64,000 nt of DNA from Aldehydirespirator sp965204875. GTDB lineage: Bacteria > Actinomycetota > Acidimicrobiia > Acidimicrobiales > Aldehydirespiratoraceae. The stretch spans positions 2,790,001 to 2,854,000 of the forward strand of contig OZ242020.1 of the NCBI GenBank assembly GCA_965204875.1, read 5' to 3'. A program made the position numbers and the translations under genes. Position 1 is the stretch's first letter; each line of letters starts with the position of its first letter. The notes under the pieces are model-generated. The model ran no database searches and was not told the DNA's origin. It worked only from the letters and a program-made list of their open reading frames with translations. Of the stretch, positions 50,158-58,940 are shown piece by piece.

Positions 50158-50294
50158 TGGCCGGCAGAGTGACCGCCCCGCGAGAAGCCCCACGAGGCGG
50201 GGTGGCCGACCCACGAGAAGCACCACAAGGCGCGGTGACCGACCCGCGAGAAGCCCCACGAGGCGGGGTGGCCGACCCGCGAGGAGCCTGCTGA
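50157..50294 (+). CDS. small repeat ORF bridging cysD and cysN
   Basis: The ATG overlaps the cysD stop (TGATG at 50155-50159) and the TGA overlaps the cysN ATG (TGATG at 50292-50296). The 45-residue product consists of an 11-residue repeat (V-[T/A]-[D/A]-P-R-E-A-P-[R/Q]-G-[G/A]) encoded by 33-bp tandem units at 50170-50285, 3.5 copies. Because the unit is a multiple of three, the frame stays open whatever the copy number. It may keep translation coupled from cysD to cysN, or be an expanded repeat with no protein role. Confidence 0.5.
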   Translation: MAGRVTAPREAPRGGVADPREAPQGAVTDPREAPRGGVADPRGAC

Positions 50295-52174
50295 TGGACC
50301 TGCTGCGTCTGCTCACCTGCGGTTCGGTCGACGACGGCAAGTCGACCCTCATCGGCCGGCTGCTGCACGACTCGAGCCAGCTCCACGAGGACCGCCTGGA
50401 GGAGGTGTTCAAGGACTCCGCGACCTCCGGTCACGCAGGCGCCCACGTCGATCTGGCGCTGCTCGCCGACGGGCTGCGCGCCGAGCGCGAGCAGGGCATC
50501 ACCATCGATGTAGCGCACCTGTACTTCTCCACGGCCCGCCGCGGCTTCATCATCGCGGACACTCCCGGCCATGTGCAGTACACCCGCAACATGGTGACCG
50601 GCGCGTCCACCGCGGAGCTGGCGGTGATCCTGGTGGACGCGGCGCGCGGCACGACCGAACAGACGCGCCGCCACGCCAAGATCGTGAGCCTGCTCGGCAT
50701 CGGCGCCGTGGTGGTGGCGGTGAACAAGATGGACCTCCTCGGCTACGACGAGGCCGCCTTCGCGTCGATCTCCGCCGAGATAGCGCAGCTGGCCGGCACG
50801 CTGGGACTCCCCTCGCCGGTGTGCATACCGGTGTCGGCACTGCACGGCGACGGCGTCGTAAAGCGAGGCCCGAACCTGGACTGGTATAGGGGCCCCTGCC
50901 TCACGGAGCACCTCGAGCAGGTCGACGTGCCGGCACTCGCGGCAGCGGCGCCTCCGGCGGCACCGGGCCGCCTGCGGCTGCCGGTGCAGCTCGTCATCCG
51001 GCCCGACCACCGGTTCCGGGGGTTCGCCGGCACGATCAGCGAGGGCACGCTGCGCGCCGGCGACCGGGTGCGGGTGGAGCCGTCGGGGCGCACCACCACC
51101 ATCGAGCGGATCGTCACCTTCGACGGTGACCTTCCGGAGGCGGGCCCGGGCCGGGCCGTGACCGTCACCACCACCGACGAGATCGACATCAGCCGCGGCG
51201 ACTTGATCGTCGACCCGGCGCATCCGCCTCGCCGCGTCCGGCTGGCGACCGCGGCGCTGGTCTGGATGTCCGAGGACGACCTGCTCGTCGGGCGCGAGTA
51301 CCTGCTGCAGCAGGGCGGCCAGTCGCTGAGCTGCCGTGTCTCGGAGATCATCGGCCGCCTCGACGTCGTCACGCTCACCTCCGCGCCCGCTGCAACGCTG
51401 CGGCTCAACGACATCGCCAGGGTCAGGTTGCGCACCGATCCCGAGATGGTCTTCGACGCGTACTCGCAGAATCGCACCACGGGATCGTTCATCCTGATCG
51501 ACCGCGCCACCAACGCCACGGTCGCCGCCGGGATGATCGAGGCGGATTCGGCGCCGTCCGCCTGGGACGCCGCGCCGAGGCCCACCCTGGAGCGCCAGCG
51601 CAGCTCGGTCGGCACGCAGGAGCGGGCCGACCGCCTCGGCCAGCGGCCCGCCACCGTGCTGATCACGGGACTCACCGGCGCCGGCAAGTCGACGATCGCG
51701 CGGGCGCTGGAGAGGGAGCTGTTCGACCGGGGCCGCGTCACGGTGCGGCTCGACGGTGAGAACATGCGCCTGGGGATGAGCAAGGACCTGGGCTTCTCGA
51801 GCCGGGACCGCTCCGAGAACCTGCGCCGCACGGCTGAGCTGGCACGCCTGCTCAACGATCAGGGACTGATCGCTGTGGCGGCGCTGGTAGCGCCGAGTGC
51901 GGAGGTGCGCGAGCGCGCCCGCGAACTCATCGGGCAGAACCGCGTGGTGGAGGTGTTCCTCGACACTCCGCTGGAGGTATGCCGGGCGCGGGACGCTGCC
52001 GGGCTCTACGAGGCGGCCGACCGCGGCGAGCTGAGCCGGTTCCCCGGCGTGTCGGCGCCATACGAGAGGCCCGGCGACGCCGAGGTGGTGCTCGACACCT
52101 CCAGGCTCGGCATCGATGCCTGCGTGGAGGCCATAGTCGCCTGGCTCGAGGCGCACCGCTTCATCGGCCGGTGA
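50294..52174 (+). CDS. cysNC: CysN-CysC fusion: sulfate adenylyltransferase GTPase subunit with APS kinase domain
   Basis: A 626-residue bifunctional protein. Residues 1 to about 430 are the CysN GTPase (P-loop GSVDDGKST, DTPGHVQY, VNKMDLLGY), which drives APS synthesis by CysD. From about 450 follows an APS kinase domain with Walker A GLTGAGKST near 459 and DGENMRLGMSKDLGFS. The usual S-P-[Y/F/H] motif of active APS kinases, which carries a phosphorylatable Ser, reads VAPSAEVR here. This domain may therefore be weakened, and the stand-alone CysC downstream could compensate. Confidence 0.93.
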   Translation: MDLLRLLTCGSVDDGKSTLIGRLLHDSSQLHEDRLEEVFKDSATSGHAGAHVDLALLADGLRAEREQGITIDVAHLYFSTARRGFIIADTPGHVQYTRNMVTGASTAELAVILVDAARGTTEQTRRHAKIVSLLGIGAVVVAVNKMDLLGYDEAAFASISAEIAQLAGTLGLPSPVCIPVSALHGDGVVKRGPNLDWYRGPCLTEHLEQVDVPALAAAAPPAAPGRLRLPVQLVIRPDHRFRGFAGTISEGTLRAGDRVRVEPSGRTTTIERIVTFDGDLPEAGPGRAVTVTTTDEIDISRGDLIVDPAHPPRRVRLATAALVWMSEDDLLVGREYLLQQGGQSLSCRVSEIIGRLDVVTLTSAPAATLRLNDIARVRLRTDPEMVFDAYSQNRTTGSFILIDRATNATVAAGMIEADSAPSAWDAAPRPTLERQRSSVGTQERADRLGQRPATVLITGLTGAGKSTIARALERELFDRGRVTVRLDGENMRLGMSKDLGFSSRDRSENLRRTAELARLLNDQGLIAVAALVAPSAEVRERARELIGQNRVVEVFLDTPLEVCRARDAAGLYEAADRGELSRFPGVSAPYERPGDAEVVLDTSRLGIDACVEAIVAWLEAHRFIGR

Positions 52175-52193
52175 TCGCCGTTCTAGCCCAGCC

Positions 52194-52817
52194 ATGACGC
52201 GCTCGCCCGACATCGTGCGCAGCGAGGGCGCGGTCACGGCGGAGAGGCGCGCCGCCCTGCTCGGCCACGGCGCGGTGACCGTGTGGCTCACCGGGCTGCC
52301 GGCCTCGGGCAAGTCCACGCTCGCCCATACCGCTGCGGCGCGGCTGGTGGCCGCCGGCGTGCTCGCCTACGTGCTCGACGGCGACAACCTGCGCTTCGGC
52401 CTCAACTCCGACCTCGGCTTCACCGCAGCTGAGCGCGCCGAGAACATACGCCGTGCGGGCGAGGCCGGCGCGCTGCTGCGCGACGCCGGCACGGTGGTGC
52501 TCGCCTCGTTCGTCTCGCCCTACCGCGCGGATCGCGACCGGGTTCGGTCCCTGCACCCTCCGGGAGCCTTCATCGAGGTGTTCGTGGACGCGCCGCCGGC
52601 GGTCTGCGAGCAGCGCGACCCCAAGGGCCACTACGCACGGGCCCGCTCCGGCGCCATCGCCGACTTCACCGGCATCTCCGCACCCTACGAGCCACCGCTC
52701 GCAGCCGAGTTGCACATCCGCACGGCCGACACGAGCGTGCAGGAGGCCGCCGAGGCGATTGTGGAAGCGGTGCTCGACCGCGTGCGGCCTCAACGCCGCG
52801 ACACCACCGGTGAGTGA
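52194..52817 (+). CDS. cysC: adenylyl-sulfate kinase (stand-alone CysC)
   Basis: A 207-residue APS kinase making PAPS: Walker A GLPASGKST, DGDNLRFGLNSDLGFTAAER, and the intact FVSPYRADRDRVR motif missing in the fused copy. Then DPKGHYARARSGAIADFTGI and APYEPP. It starts 19 bases after cysNC. Two kinases in a row suggests division of labour or replacement of the fused domain. Confidence 0.93.
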   Translation: MTRSPDIVRSEGAVTAERRAALLGHGAVTVWLTGLPASGKSTLAHTAAARLVAAGVLAYVLDGDNLRFGLNSDLGFTAAERAENIRRAGEAGALLRDAGTVVLASFVSPYRADRDRVRSLHPPGAFIEVFVDAPPAVCEQRDPKGHYARARSGAIADFTGISAPYEPPLAAELHIRTADTSVQEAAEAIVEAVLDRVRPQRRDTTGE

Positions 52818-52892
52818 TCTCCCGACACGCCAGTGAAGCAGTTGGGCACCGCCCTAGTTGAGGTGAGACACCACCAGTGAGTGATCTCCCGA
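52801..52892. repeat. direct repeat after cysC
   Basis: ACACCACC[G/A]GTGAGTGATC with following TCCCGAC occurs at the 3' end of cysC (about 52801-52826) and again at about 52866-52892. The second copy looks like a duplication of the gene end. The remainder of 52818-53071 holds nothing I recognise. Confidence 0.6.
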
Positions 52893-53071
52893 CGCTTGTT
52901 GTGAACTCCGTGCCAGCTCGCCGCCATCAACGATCCCCAAACTGCGATCCTCCGACATGCTTGGCGGAGTCGGCAACGGGCACTCGGCGCTCAGCAGCGT
53001 CGGCTCACCGGCCGCGGCGCTGCGAGCGGCCGCCACTAGCGTGGCGGCTGCATGAGGTCCGGTCAGCGTCA

Positions 53072-53275
53072 TCACTCGGACTCTGAGAGCTCCTCCCCCA
53101 GGATGTGCACGGCCTTCTCCACGGATCGTCGTGCCCGGCCAAGGCGCTTCTCGGTGTCGGAGAGTTTCGTGGCGCCGGCATCGACGGACTCCCGCAGCCG
53201 CTCGAGAGCGAGGTCGGCTATCTCCTCCGCAATAGCGGACAGTCGCTCCGAAATGTCATGAAGCTCATCAACCAT
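53072..53275 (-). CDS. small coiled-coil protein of unknown function
   Basis: A 67-residue, highly charged helical protein (VDELHDISERLSAIAEEIAD, LALERLRESVDAGATKL, AVHILGEELSESE). I chose the ATG at 53275 because a TATGGT -10-like box ends seven bases upstream, consistent with a leaderless start. The ATG at 53287 is the alternative. No function is apparent. Confidence 0.6.
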   Translation of the reverse strand: MVDELHDISERLSAIAEEIADLALERLRESVDAGATKLSDTEKRLGRARRSVEKAVHILGEELSESE

Positions 53276-53391
53276 GCCCGATACCATACTACGCCCGAAC
53301 GGGCGCGCGTGCTAGCACCAGTGCTACGCCTGCCACTCCCCCGTCACGGGACTCGCCAGAGCTGCCTTCGACGGCACGCGGGCGGGCAACG

Positions 53392-55092
53392 ATGCGGCGC
53401 CTGACACGCACGTTCGGAGAGGCACGCAACCCGCGGCTGCTCGCGGCCTCCGCCGCCACCGGCGTGATCGTCGCGGTGGTCGTGGCCGCCTTCGACACCC
53501 TGACGTTGCACGTCGTTCTCGAGCGCCTGCTCGGCCAGCCCCTCTGGGTGCTGGCGCTGGCACCCGTGGCCGGGATAGCCGTGTCCAAGGCACTGCTGCG
53601 CACCGTGGGAATGGGCGTGTCGGGATCGACCTCGGACGAGTACATCCGGGCCTTCCACGACCGCCATCCCCGCATCCCGATCAGGCACCTGCCGGCCAAG
53701 CTGCTGGCCGGAGTCGCCACCATCGGCAGTGGCGGCGCGGTGGGCCTGGAGGGCCCGTCGATCTATGCGGGCTCCACGCTCGGCCTCTTCGTCCACGAGC
53801 GCCTCGGCCGCCTCTTCCGCCGCGACGAGGCCCGGATACTGCTCACGGCCGGAGCCGCCGCCGGGGTGGCCGCCGTGTTCAAGACGCCCGCGACGGGCGT
53901 GATCTTCGCGCTTGAGGCCCCCTACCGCGACGACGTCACGCCCCAGGCGCTGCTGCCGTCGCTGATCGCGTCGGCCGCGGGCTACGCCACCTTCGTGTTC
54001 ATCGTCGGCACCACCCCCGTCGTGCCACCCCTGGGCCAAGGCGGCGTGGCGGCCGGCGCCGGCAGCGCCGAGTCGGTCCTCGGCGTGAAGATCGACGACC
54101 TGCTGGGAGCACTGATCCTGGGGATCGCCGCCGGCCTCGCCGGGCGCGCCTTCGCCTGGCTGGTGCGCCGCGCCAAGCACATCTCGCGAACGATCTCCTG
54201 GCCCCGGTGCGCGGTCGCCGCCGCAGCCGCCATGGCCGGCCTCACACTCGTGTCGGACTGGGCGTTCGACGAGGTGCTCAGCCTCGGCCCCGGAACGAGG
54301 GCGATGGAGTGGGTCGTGCAGCAGGACGCCCTGGAACTCATCGCGCTGCTGTTCGGAATCCGGGTCGCGGCGACCCTGGCCACGCTCGCCGGTGGCGGGG
54401 TGGGCGGGCTGTTCATCCCGCTCGCCACCCTGGGGGTCATCGTCGGGCAGTTCGTGGGGGTCGCGCTCGGCGCGGACGCGACCGGCCTGTACCCGACGCT
54501 GGGGCTTGCCGCCTTCCTCGGCGCCGGCTACCGGGCGCCCATCGCGGCGGTGATGTTCGTGGCCGAGACCACCGGCGCGGTCGGCGCGTTCGTGGTTCCC
54601 GCCCTGGTCGCCGCCGCGGTCAGCCAGGTCGTCGGCGGGCCGTCATCGGTGGCGGAGTACCAGCGGTCGGTCCGGCTGGGCCACCTCGAGCAGCGCTTCA
54701 CGCTGCCGCTCAGCTCGATACTGGAGACCGACGTGTTGACGGTGCCTCCCGACGCGACCGTCTCCGAGTTCGTGTACATGCACGTGCTCGGCAGGCGCCG
54801 GCGCGTGGTTCCGGTGGTGTCGGGCGGCACCTATCTGGGCATGGCGCAGCTCGCCGACCTCTCCTCGGTGGAGCGCGACGCCTGGGAGACCACCACGGTC
54901 GAGGCCATGATGGCGACCGGGCTGCCCTCGGGCTCGCCCTCGTGGACGGTGCGCGACGCGGTGGTGGCCATGGAGGCGGCCGATGTGGACGTGATCGCCG
55001 TGACCGACGCCGCGGGGAACTTCATCGGCGTCGTGACCGAGGAGGACGTCGTGCGGCTCGGGGAGATCCTCGACCAGACAGAGCAGCAGTAG
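53392..55092 (+). CDS. ClC-family chloride channel/transporter with CBS domains
   Basis: A 566-residue protein. The membrane part (about residues 1-430) has the ClC motifs GSGGAVGLEGPSIYAGS with the gating Glu in GLEGP, LTAGAAAGVAAVFKTPATGV and LGAGYRAPIAAVMFVAETTG. The C-terminal part holds two CBS domains (LETDVLTVPPDATVSEFVYM; EAMMATGLPSGSPSWTVRDA), which often sense adenosine nucleotides. It likely exchanges or conducts chloride or another anion. Confidence 0.9.
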   Translation: MRRLTRTFGEARNPRLLAASAATGVIVAVVVAAFDTLTLHVVLERLLGQPLWVLALAPVAGIAVSKALLRTVGMGVSGSTSDEYIRAFHDRHPRIPIRHLPAKLLAGVATIGSGGAVGLEGPSIYAGSTLGLFVHERLGRLFRRDEARILLTAGAAAGVAAVFKTPATGVIFALEAPYRDDVTPQALLPSLIASAAGYATFVFIVGTTPVVPPLGQGGVAAGAGSAESVLGVKIDDLLGALILGIAAGLAGRAFAWLVRRAKHISRTISWPRCAVAAAAAMAGLTLVSDWAFDEVLSLGPGTRAMEWVVQQDALELIALLFGIRVAATLATLAGGGVGGLFIPLATLGVIVGQFVGVALGADATGLYPTLGLAAFLGAGYRAPIAAVMFVAETTGAVGAFVVPALVAAAVSQVVGGPSSVAEYQRSVRLGHLEQRFTLPLSSILETDVLTVPPDATVSEFVYMHVLGRRRRVVPVVSGGTYLGMAQLADLSSVERDAWETTTVEAMMATGLPSGSPSWTVRDAVVAMEAADVDVIAVTDAAGNFIGVVTEEDVVRLGEILDQTEQQ

Positions 55093-55119
55093 CCACCGCA
55101 GTCGCCGCCGTTTCAGGCG

Positions 55120-55308
55120 TCAGGGGTCTTCGTCGACCGCCGGAACGGTGTCCTCTGACTCGAACTCCTCGGCCCAGGCGGCATGCTCGGGTTTGGTGTA
55201 CTCGTCGTCTGGCTCGTTGAAGGATTCGATCAGCCCGTGGAGGTCGTCCACCTGTGTGCGCTTGAACTTGCGGGCTTCCTCATACCTTCGGTGTCGCCCC
55301 TTCTTCAC
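55120..55308 (-). CDS. small charged protein of unknown function
   Basis: A 62-residue protein from a GTG: basic start (KKGRHRRYEEARKFKRTQVD) and acidic end (KPEHAAWAEEFESE). A longer frame from 55368 overlaps the RNase D stop and adds a Cys-containing leader. The basic-then-acidic layout is seen in many short actinobacterial proteins, but I could not match a named family. Confidence 0.55.
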   Translation of the reverse strand: MKKGRHRRYEEARKFKRTQVDDLHGLIESFNEPDDEYTKPEHAAWAEEFESEDTVPAVDEDP

Positions 55309-55364
55309 GGCTACAACTCCCGGTTTGACGATTTCGCAGACCCGGCATTGTACTGCCCGGCGGC

Positions 55365-56540
55365 TCAAGGGACACCCCGGGCATATGCGCGGCGGCTCCG
55401 CTCCTCCAGCACGAGCGCCTTGCCCTCGAAGGCCAGTGCCGCCTCACCGCCCACCAGGCGGCGGATCGGCTCGCCCACCATCTCACATCGCCAACCCCGG
55501 GACAGGCGGGCGTCCGGATCGGCTCGCACGAACGCCTCTATGTCGGCCCGGGTTGCCAGCAGGGAAGGCTCGATCATCTGATCGCGCGCCAGCTGTGCGA
55601 CCCAGGCGGCCACCAGGCTCACAGCGGGCTTCAAACGCTGCATCTCCTCCGAGCGGTTCGGCGGCGGGCGGGGCGGGCGCCAAGTCGACTCGAGCCCGTC
55701 CGCCACGGCCTGCAGGATCGCCGCTCCGAGCCGGCCCCGGGCCACGCCCTCGCCGACGCCGCGCACTTGGGCGAGTTCCGCCACGCTGCGAGGCCTGGCC
55801 TGCGCTATCGAAACGGTCGCCATGTCCGAGACCACGTGGCGTGGCGGCTGGTTGACCTTGGCCGCCCTCTGCTCGCGCCACTGCGCGACCGCGCGCAGCA
55901 CCGGTAGGTCGCGGCGGCGCAGGTGTCGCACGTCCTTCAGCTTGGTCCAGGCGTCCTCGGGACACCTCGGGCGGCTGCCGCGCTCCAGCAGCAGCGCGAA
56001 CTCCTCCTCCGCCCAGCCTCGCCGGCCCAGCGCCTCGAGCCGGGCCGACAGCCGGTCGCAGATCTCCAGCAGATGCGCCACGTCGCTGGCCGCATACTCG
56101 AGCTGGGACGCCTTGAGCGGCCTCACCAGCCAGTCGGTGAGCCGGTCGGCCTTCGGGGGCCGCCAACCGATCTCCGCCTCATACAGCGACGAGAGCGCCG
56201 GGTTGCCGCCACCGACGAAACCGGCTGCGATCTGGGTGTCGAAGATCCGCTCGGGCACGGTGCCGCAGCAGTGCAGCAACACCTCGAGGTCCTGGCCTGC
56301 CGCGTGCGCGACCATCAGCCCGCTGCCCGAGAGCACTTCGGCGAGACCGCTCACGTCGGTGGCCAGCGGATCTATGAGCACCAGTTCGCCGGGCCAGGCG
56401 ATCTGTATGAGGGCCACCTGCGGCACGTAGGTCCGCTCACGGTGGAACTCGGTGTCCAGGGCGTAGCGCGGCTCGCAAGCCAGCGCCTCCACGACGTCAC
56501 CAAACTGCCGCGCCGAGTCGACGTAGCGGTACGGCTGCAC
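55365..56540 (-). CDS. rnd: ribonuclease D-type 3'-5' exoribonuclease
   Basis: A 391-residue DEDDy exonuclease with HRDC domain. The catalytic acidic residues are in ALDTEFHRERTY, AHAAGQDLEVLL and YAASDVAHLLEI. The HRDC-type region follows (QWREQRAAKVNQPPRHV, then ARPRSVAELAQVRGVGEGVA). The start is a GTG. It is expected to trim tRNA and other small RNA 3' ends. Confidence 0.92.
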   Translation of the reverse strand: MQPYRYVDSARQFGDVVEALACEPRYALDTEFHRERTYVPQVALIQIAWPGELVLIDPLATDVSGLAEVLSGSGLMVAHAAGQDLEVLLHCCGTVPERIFDTQIAAGFVGGGNPALSSLYEAEIGWRPPKADRLTDWLVRPLKASQLEYAASDVAHLLEICDRLSARLEALGRRGWAEEEFALLLERGSRPRCPEDAWTKLKDVRHLRRRDLPVLRAVAQWREQRAAKVNQPPRHVVSDMATVSIAQARPRSVAELAQVRGVGEGVARGRLGAAILQAVADGLESTWRPPRPPPNRSEEMQRLKPAVSLVAAWVAQLARDQMIEPSLLATRADIEAFVRADPDARLSRGWRCEMVGEPIRRLVGGEAALAFEGKALVLEERSRRAYARGVP

Positions 56541-56792
56541 GAACTCTCAACGACGCTCTAGGCCATGCCGGACACGGGCGTGCCGGACACGAAAACACCA
56601 GATGCCCGGCTTGCGAGACACGGGAGTGCCGGACGCGGAAGCACCAGACGATGGCACACGGGTGCCGTGCGCCGGAACGCCGATGCCACACACGGGAGTG
56701 CCGGACACGGAAGCAGCGGATGACGGAACAGCGGTGCCGGGCGCCGGAGCGCCGGAGCAACGGAAACGGGCCTGCCGGACATCAGGGATGAG
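56541..56792. repeat. intergenic region with a degenerate repeat of about 72 bp
   Basis: Copies starting ACACGGGAGTGCCGGAC near 56618 and 56690, with a weaker partial copy before them, fill most of the gap between rnd and the rhodanese gene. The region is an open frame on several strands only because it lacks stops. No protein signature was seen. Confidence 0.6.
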
Positions 56793-57122
56793 CTAGCCGC
56801 GTTCAACCGGCCTGCCCGACTCGACCCACGCCGTGGTGCCGCCGGCCACGTTCACGGCGTCTACCCCGCGGGCTTGCAGGAACTCGACAGCTTGGGCGCT
56901 GCGCCCCCCGACGGCGCACACCACGCACACCGGCGAACCCGCCGTCGCGGCGCGGAACTGCTCGACGGAGTCGGCGACAGCGCCGAGCGGCACCAGCGTC
57001 GCGCCGGGGATGCGCACCTCGCGGTACTCGTGGGGCTCGCGCACATCGAACAGCGCGGCACCCGCCGACAAGCGCCGCGCCAGCTCATCAACGTTGATCT
57101 CAGCGATGTCGCCGGCGTGCAT
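56793..57122 (-). CDS. rhodanese-domain protein
   Basis: A 109-residue single rhodanese domain: LFDVREPHEYREVRIPGATL, then the active-site Cys in VCVVCAVGGRSAQAVEFL, and GVDAVNVAGGTTAWVESGRP. The ATG at 57122 has GGGAGG eight bases upstream. It probably carries persulfide sulfur. It is near mobA, but that link is only positional. Confidence 0.9.
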   Translation of the reverse strand: MHAGDIAEINVDELARRLSAGAALFDVREPHEYREVRIPGATLVPLGAVADSVEQFRAATAGSPVCVVCAVGGRSAQAVEFLQARGVDAVNVAGGTTAWVESGRPVERG

Positions 57123-57258
57123 CGCAGCTACCTCCCGCTCGGCCGCGGCCCGAAGCCTACGCGCCAAGGGATGGCAGCAGCGGATGTCCGCACGATCCTC
57201 GACCGGACCGCCTCGGCCGGAAGCCACCGCAGCCTTGCCAGGGTCGCCTTGGTCTCCC

Positions 57259-57867
57259 TCAGGGACTCGCTGAGCGGGGGACCTCCTCGGGAAGGTCGGC
57301 GTCGCGGAACCACGCAGAGCCGGGAACCTCGAACGCGACCGTGCTCAACTCGCCCACTGCCGCTTTGGGTGCGCGCACCCCGCGCGCGAACGCCACCGTC
57401 AGGAGCGGGCGGCAGCGCCGCCGCCAAGCAGCGTGCAACCACTGCGGCGAGCCCTCCCCCGCCGGGACCACCGCATCCGTGCCGGCGCAGCAGCCGGCGA
57501 GCCTGTCCACAACGGCGCGCACGGCAGCTGCCTGCGGTTCGACCACATCGCAGGGCAGCGTCACCACGGCCTCGGCCGCGGGTCCGCCCCAGCGGTCGAG
57601 CCAGTGCAGCGCCGTGACGACAGCACCCAGGGGCCCCTGTTGCGGGTATAGGTCTGCGCAGGCCCGCAAGCCGAGCGCCCGGAGGCGGTCGAGATCGCCA
57701 CCCACGACGACCAGGCTGTCCAGGCCGGCCTGCCGCAGCGCGCCGGCGGCGCGCTCGACCATGGCGAGGCCGCCGATCTCGATGAACGCCTTGTCCGTGC
57801 CCATCCGCTGGCTCGCCCCGCCGGCAAGGACCGCCCCGACATATGCATGCGTCACAGCATTCTGCAC
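57259..57867 (-). CDS. mobA: molybdenum cofactor guanylyltransferase-like protein (MobA)
   Basis: About 202 residues. The nucleotide-binding motif AVLAGGASQRMGTDKAFIEI is diagnostic of MobA, which adds GMP to molybdopterin. Then YPQQGPLGAVVTALHWL and TLPCDVV follow. The start is uncertain: GTG at 57867, GTG at 57855 or ATG at 57897. The gap 57868-58088 holds no feature I recognise. Confidence 0.88.
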   Translation of the reverse strand: MQNAVTHAYVGAVLAGGASQRMGTDKAFIEIGGLAMVERAAGALRQAGLDSLVVVGGDLDRLRALGLRACADLYPQQGPLGAVVTALHWLDRWGGPAAEAVVTLPCDVVEPQAAAVRAVVDRLAGCCAGTDAVVPAGEGSPQWLHAAWRRRCRPLLTVAFARGVRAPKAAVGELSTVAFEVPGSAWFRDADLPEEVPRSASP

Positions 57868-58088
57868 GGTCTCACGCTTGCACGGCGAGAACCGCATCCG
57901 TCGCCGGCCCCGGTGCAGGCACGACACTCACATCTGTCCCAGCCACCATCACATGACGTCTGCCGCGTCGGCCAATGACCCGAGTGTCGGCACGGGACCC
58001 GGACTCGCCGCAGCCATCAACACGAGGCCCGGCTCACAGCATTGGCCGCTGGTCCCAGTGCCGGCACACGGGACTTGCCGGGCCGCTG

Positions 58089-58541
58089 TCAGGCCTCGGG
58101 CGCTGGGGGCCAGTCGGGATCGAGCTGTCTCAGGAACAGGGCGCACCGCTGCGCCTCGCTGGACTCGCCGATCTCCTCGGCAACGCGCTGCAGCCCGCTC
58201 AGCGCTCTCAGGAAGCCCCGGTTGGCAGGATGGACCCAGCGCACGTATCCCGATCCCCGCCAGCCGCTGGCGCGCAGGCGGTCGAGGCCGCGGTGATAGC
58301 CGGTGCGGAACGCAGCGTAGGCGAGCGCAGACCGCGGCTCGGTGCGTTCGAGCGCCTCCCCGAGGGCGGCCCAGGCTTCCAGGCACTCCGGCCAGCGTGC
58401 GCACACCGCGCCGATCCGCGCGACCTGGTCGGCGCCGGCGTCACCTGCTGCAGCAAGGGCGGACCGCGCCTCCGCCGGCTCGGCATCGAGCACCGTCTCA
58501 GGCGGGCCGGAGGAAAAGAAGGACACCGGAGCATCACTCAC
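58089..58541 (-). CDS. DUF3151-family protein
   Basis: A 150-residue protein with the DUF3151 hallmarks AYAAFRTGYHRGLDRLRASG, YVRWVHPANRGFLRAL and EAQRCALFLRQLDPDW. The family is confined to actinobacteria and has no assigned function. It helps place the window in that phylum. Confidence 0.85.
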   Translation of the reverse strand: MSDAPVSFFSSGPPETVLDAEPAEARSALAAAGDAGADQVARIGAVCARWPECLEAWAALGEALERTEPRSALAYAAFRTGYHRGLDRLRASGWRGSGYVRWVHPANRGFLRALSGLQRVAEEIGESSEAQRCALFLRQLDPDWPPAPEA

Positions 58542-58645
58542 GGCCGGAGAGACTACCCGCCCGCGCCGTCCCGCAGCCCGCCACCCAATGCCCGCAGCGT
58601 CGCCCGCACATTGCCCGGAGCGGGCCGTCGCTAGCCTGAACGCAC

Positions 58646-58909
58646 GTGATCCCCGACTGGCTCGACGCCGAATCGCTGCGCTCGGTGATCATCGCGGCGA
58701 TCGCCGTGCTCGGCCTCGCAGCGGTGATGGTGCTGCGCTTCGTGCGCAGGGTGATCGCGCGCGTCGCGCTGATCGCGCTCCTGGGCGCTCTGGCACTGAG
58801 CCTCTGGATGCAGCAAGCCGACCTGCAGAACTGCATCGACACCTGTGCGTGCCGGCTGTTCGGCCAGGAGGTCGCGATCCCTGCCTCCAGCAACCCCAAC
58901 TGCCCCTGA
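58646..58909 (+). CDS. small membrane protein with a Cys-containing tail
   Basis: An 87-residue protein from a GTG. Two adjacent hydrophobic segments (SVIIAAIAVLGLAAVMVLRF; VALIALLGALALSLWM) are followed by a tail with several cysteines (LQNCIDTCACRLFG, NPNC). A TAGCCT box ends eight bases before the start. The function is unknown. Confidence 0.55.
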   Translation: MIPDWLDAESLRSVIIAAIAVLGLAAVMVLRFVRRVIARVALIALLGALALSLWMQQADLQNCIDTCACRLFGQEVAIPASSNPNCP

Positions 58910-58928
58910 CCGGACGCCGGCGGCGGGC

Positions 58929-58934
58929 TAGCTT
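58929..58934 (+). promoter_or_regulatory. putative -10 box of a leaderless GDPD gene
   Basis: TAGCTT is followed by six bases and then the GTG at 58941. No ribosome binding site lies between, matching the pattern at other leaderless candidates here. Confidence 0.4.
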
Positions 58935-58940
58935 CGGGCC

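Noticed and set aside
50158..50293. CRISPR-like or palindromic repeat between cysD and cysN
   Set aside because: The 33-bp units abut without spacers and form an open frame, so they are a coding-compatible tandem repeat.
55120..55368. DUF3073 family protein
   Set aside because: The size and neighbourhood suggested it, but the expected N-terminal Gly-Arg-rich signature is absent, so it is left as unknown.
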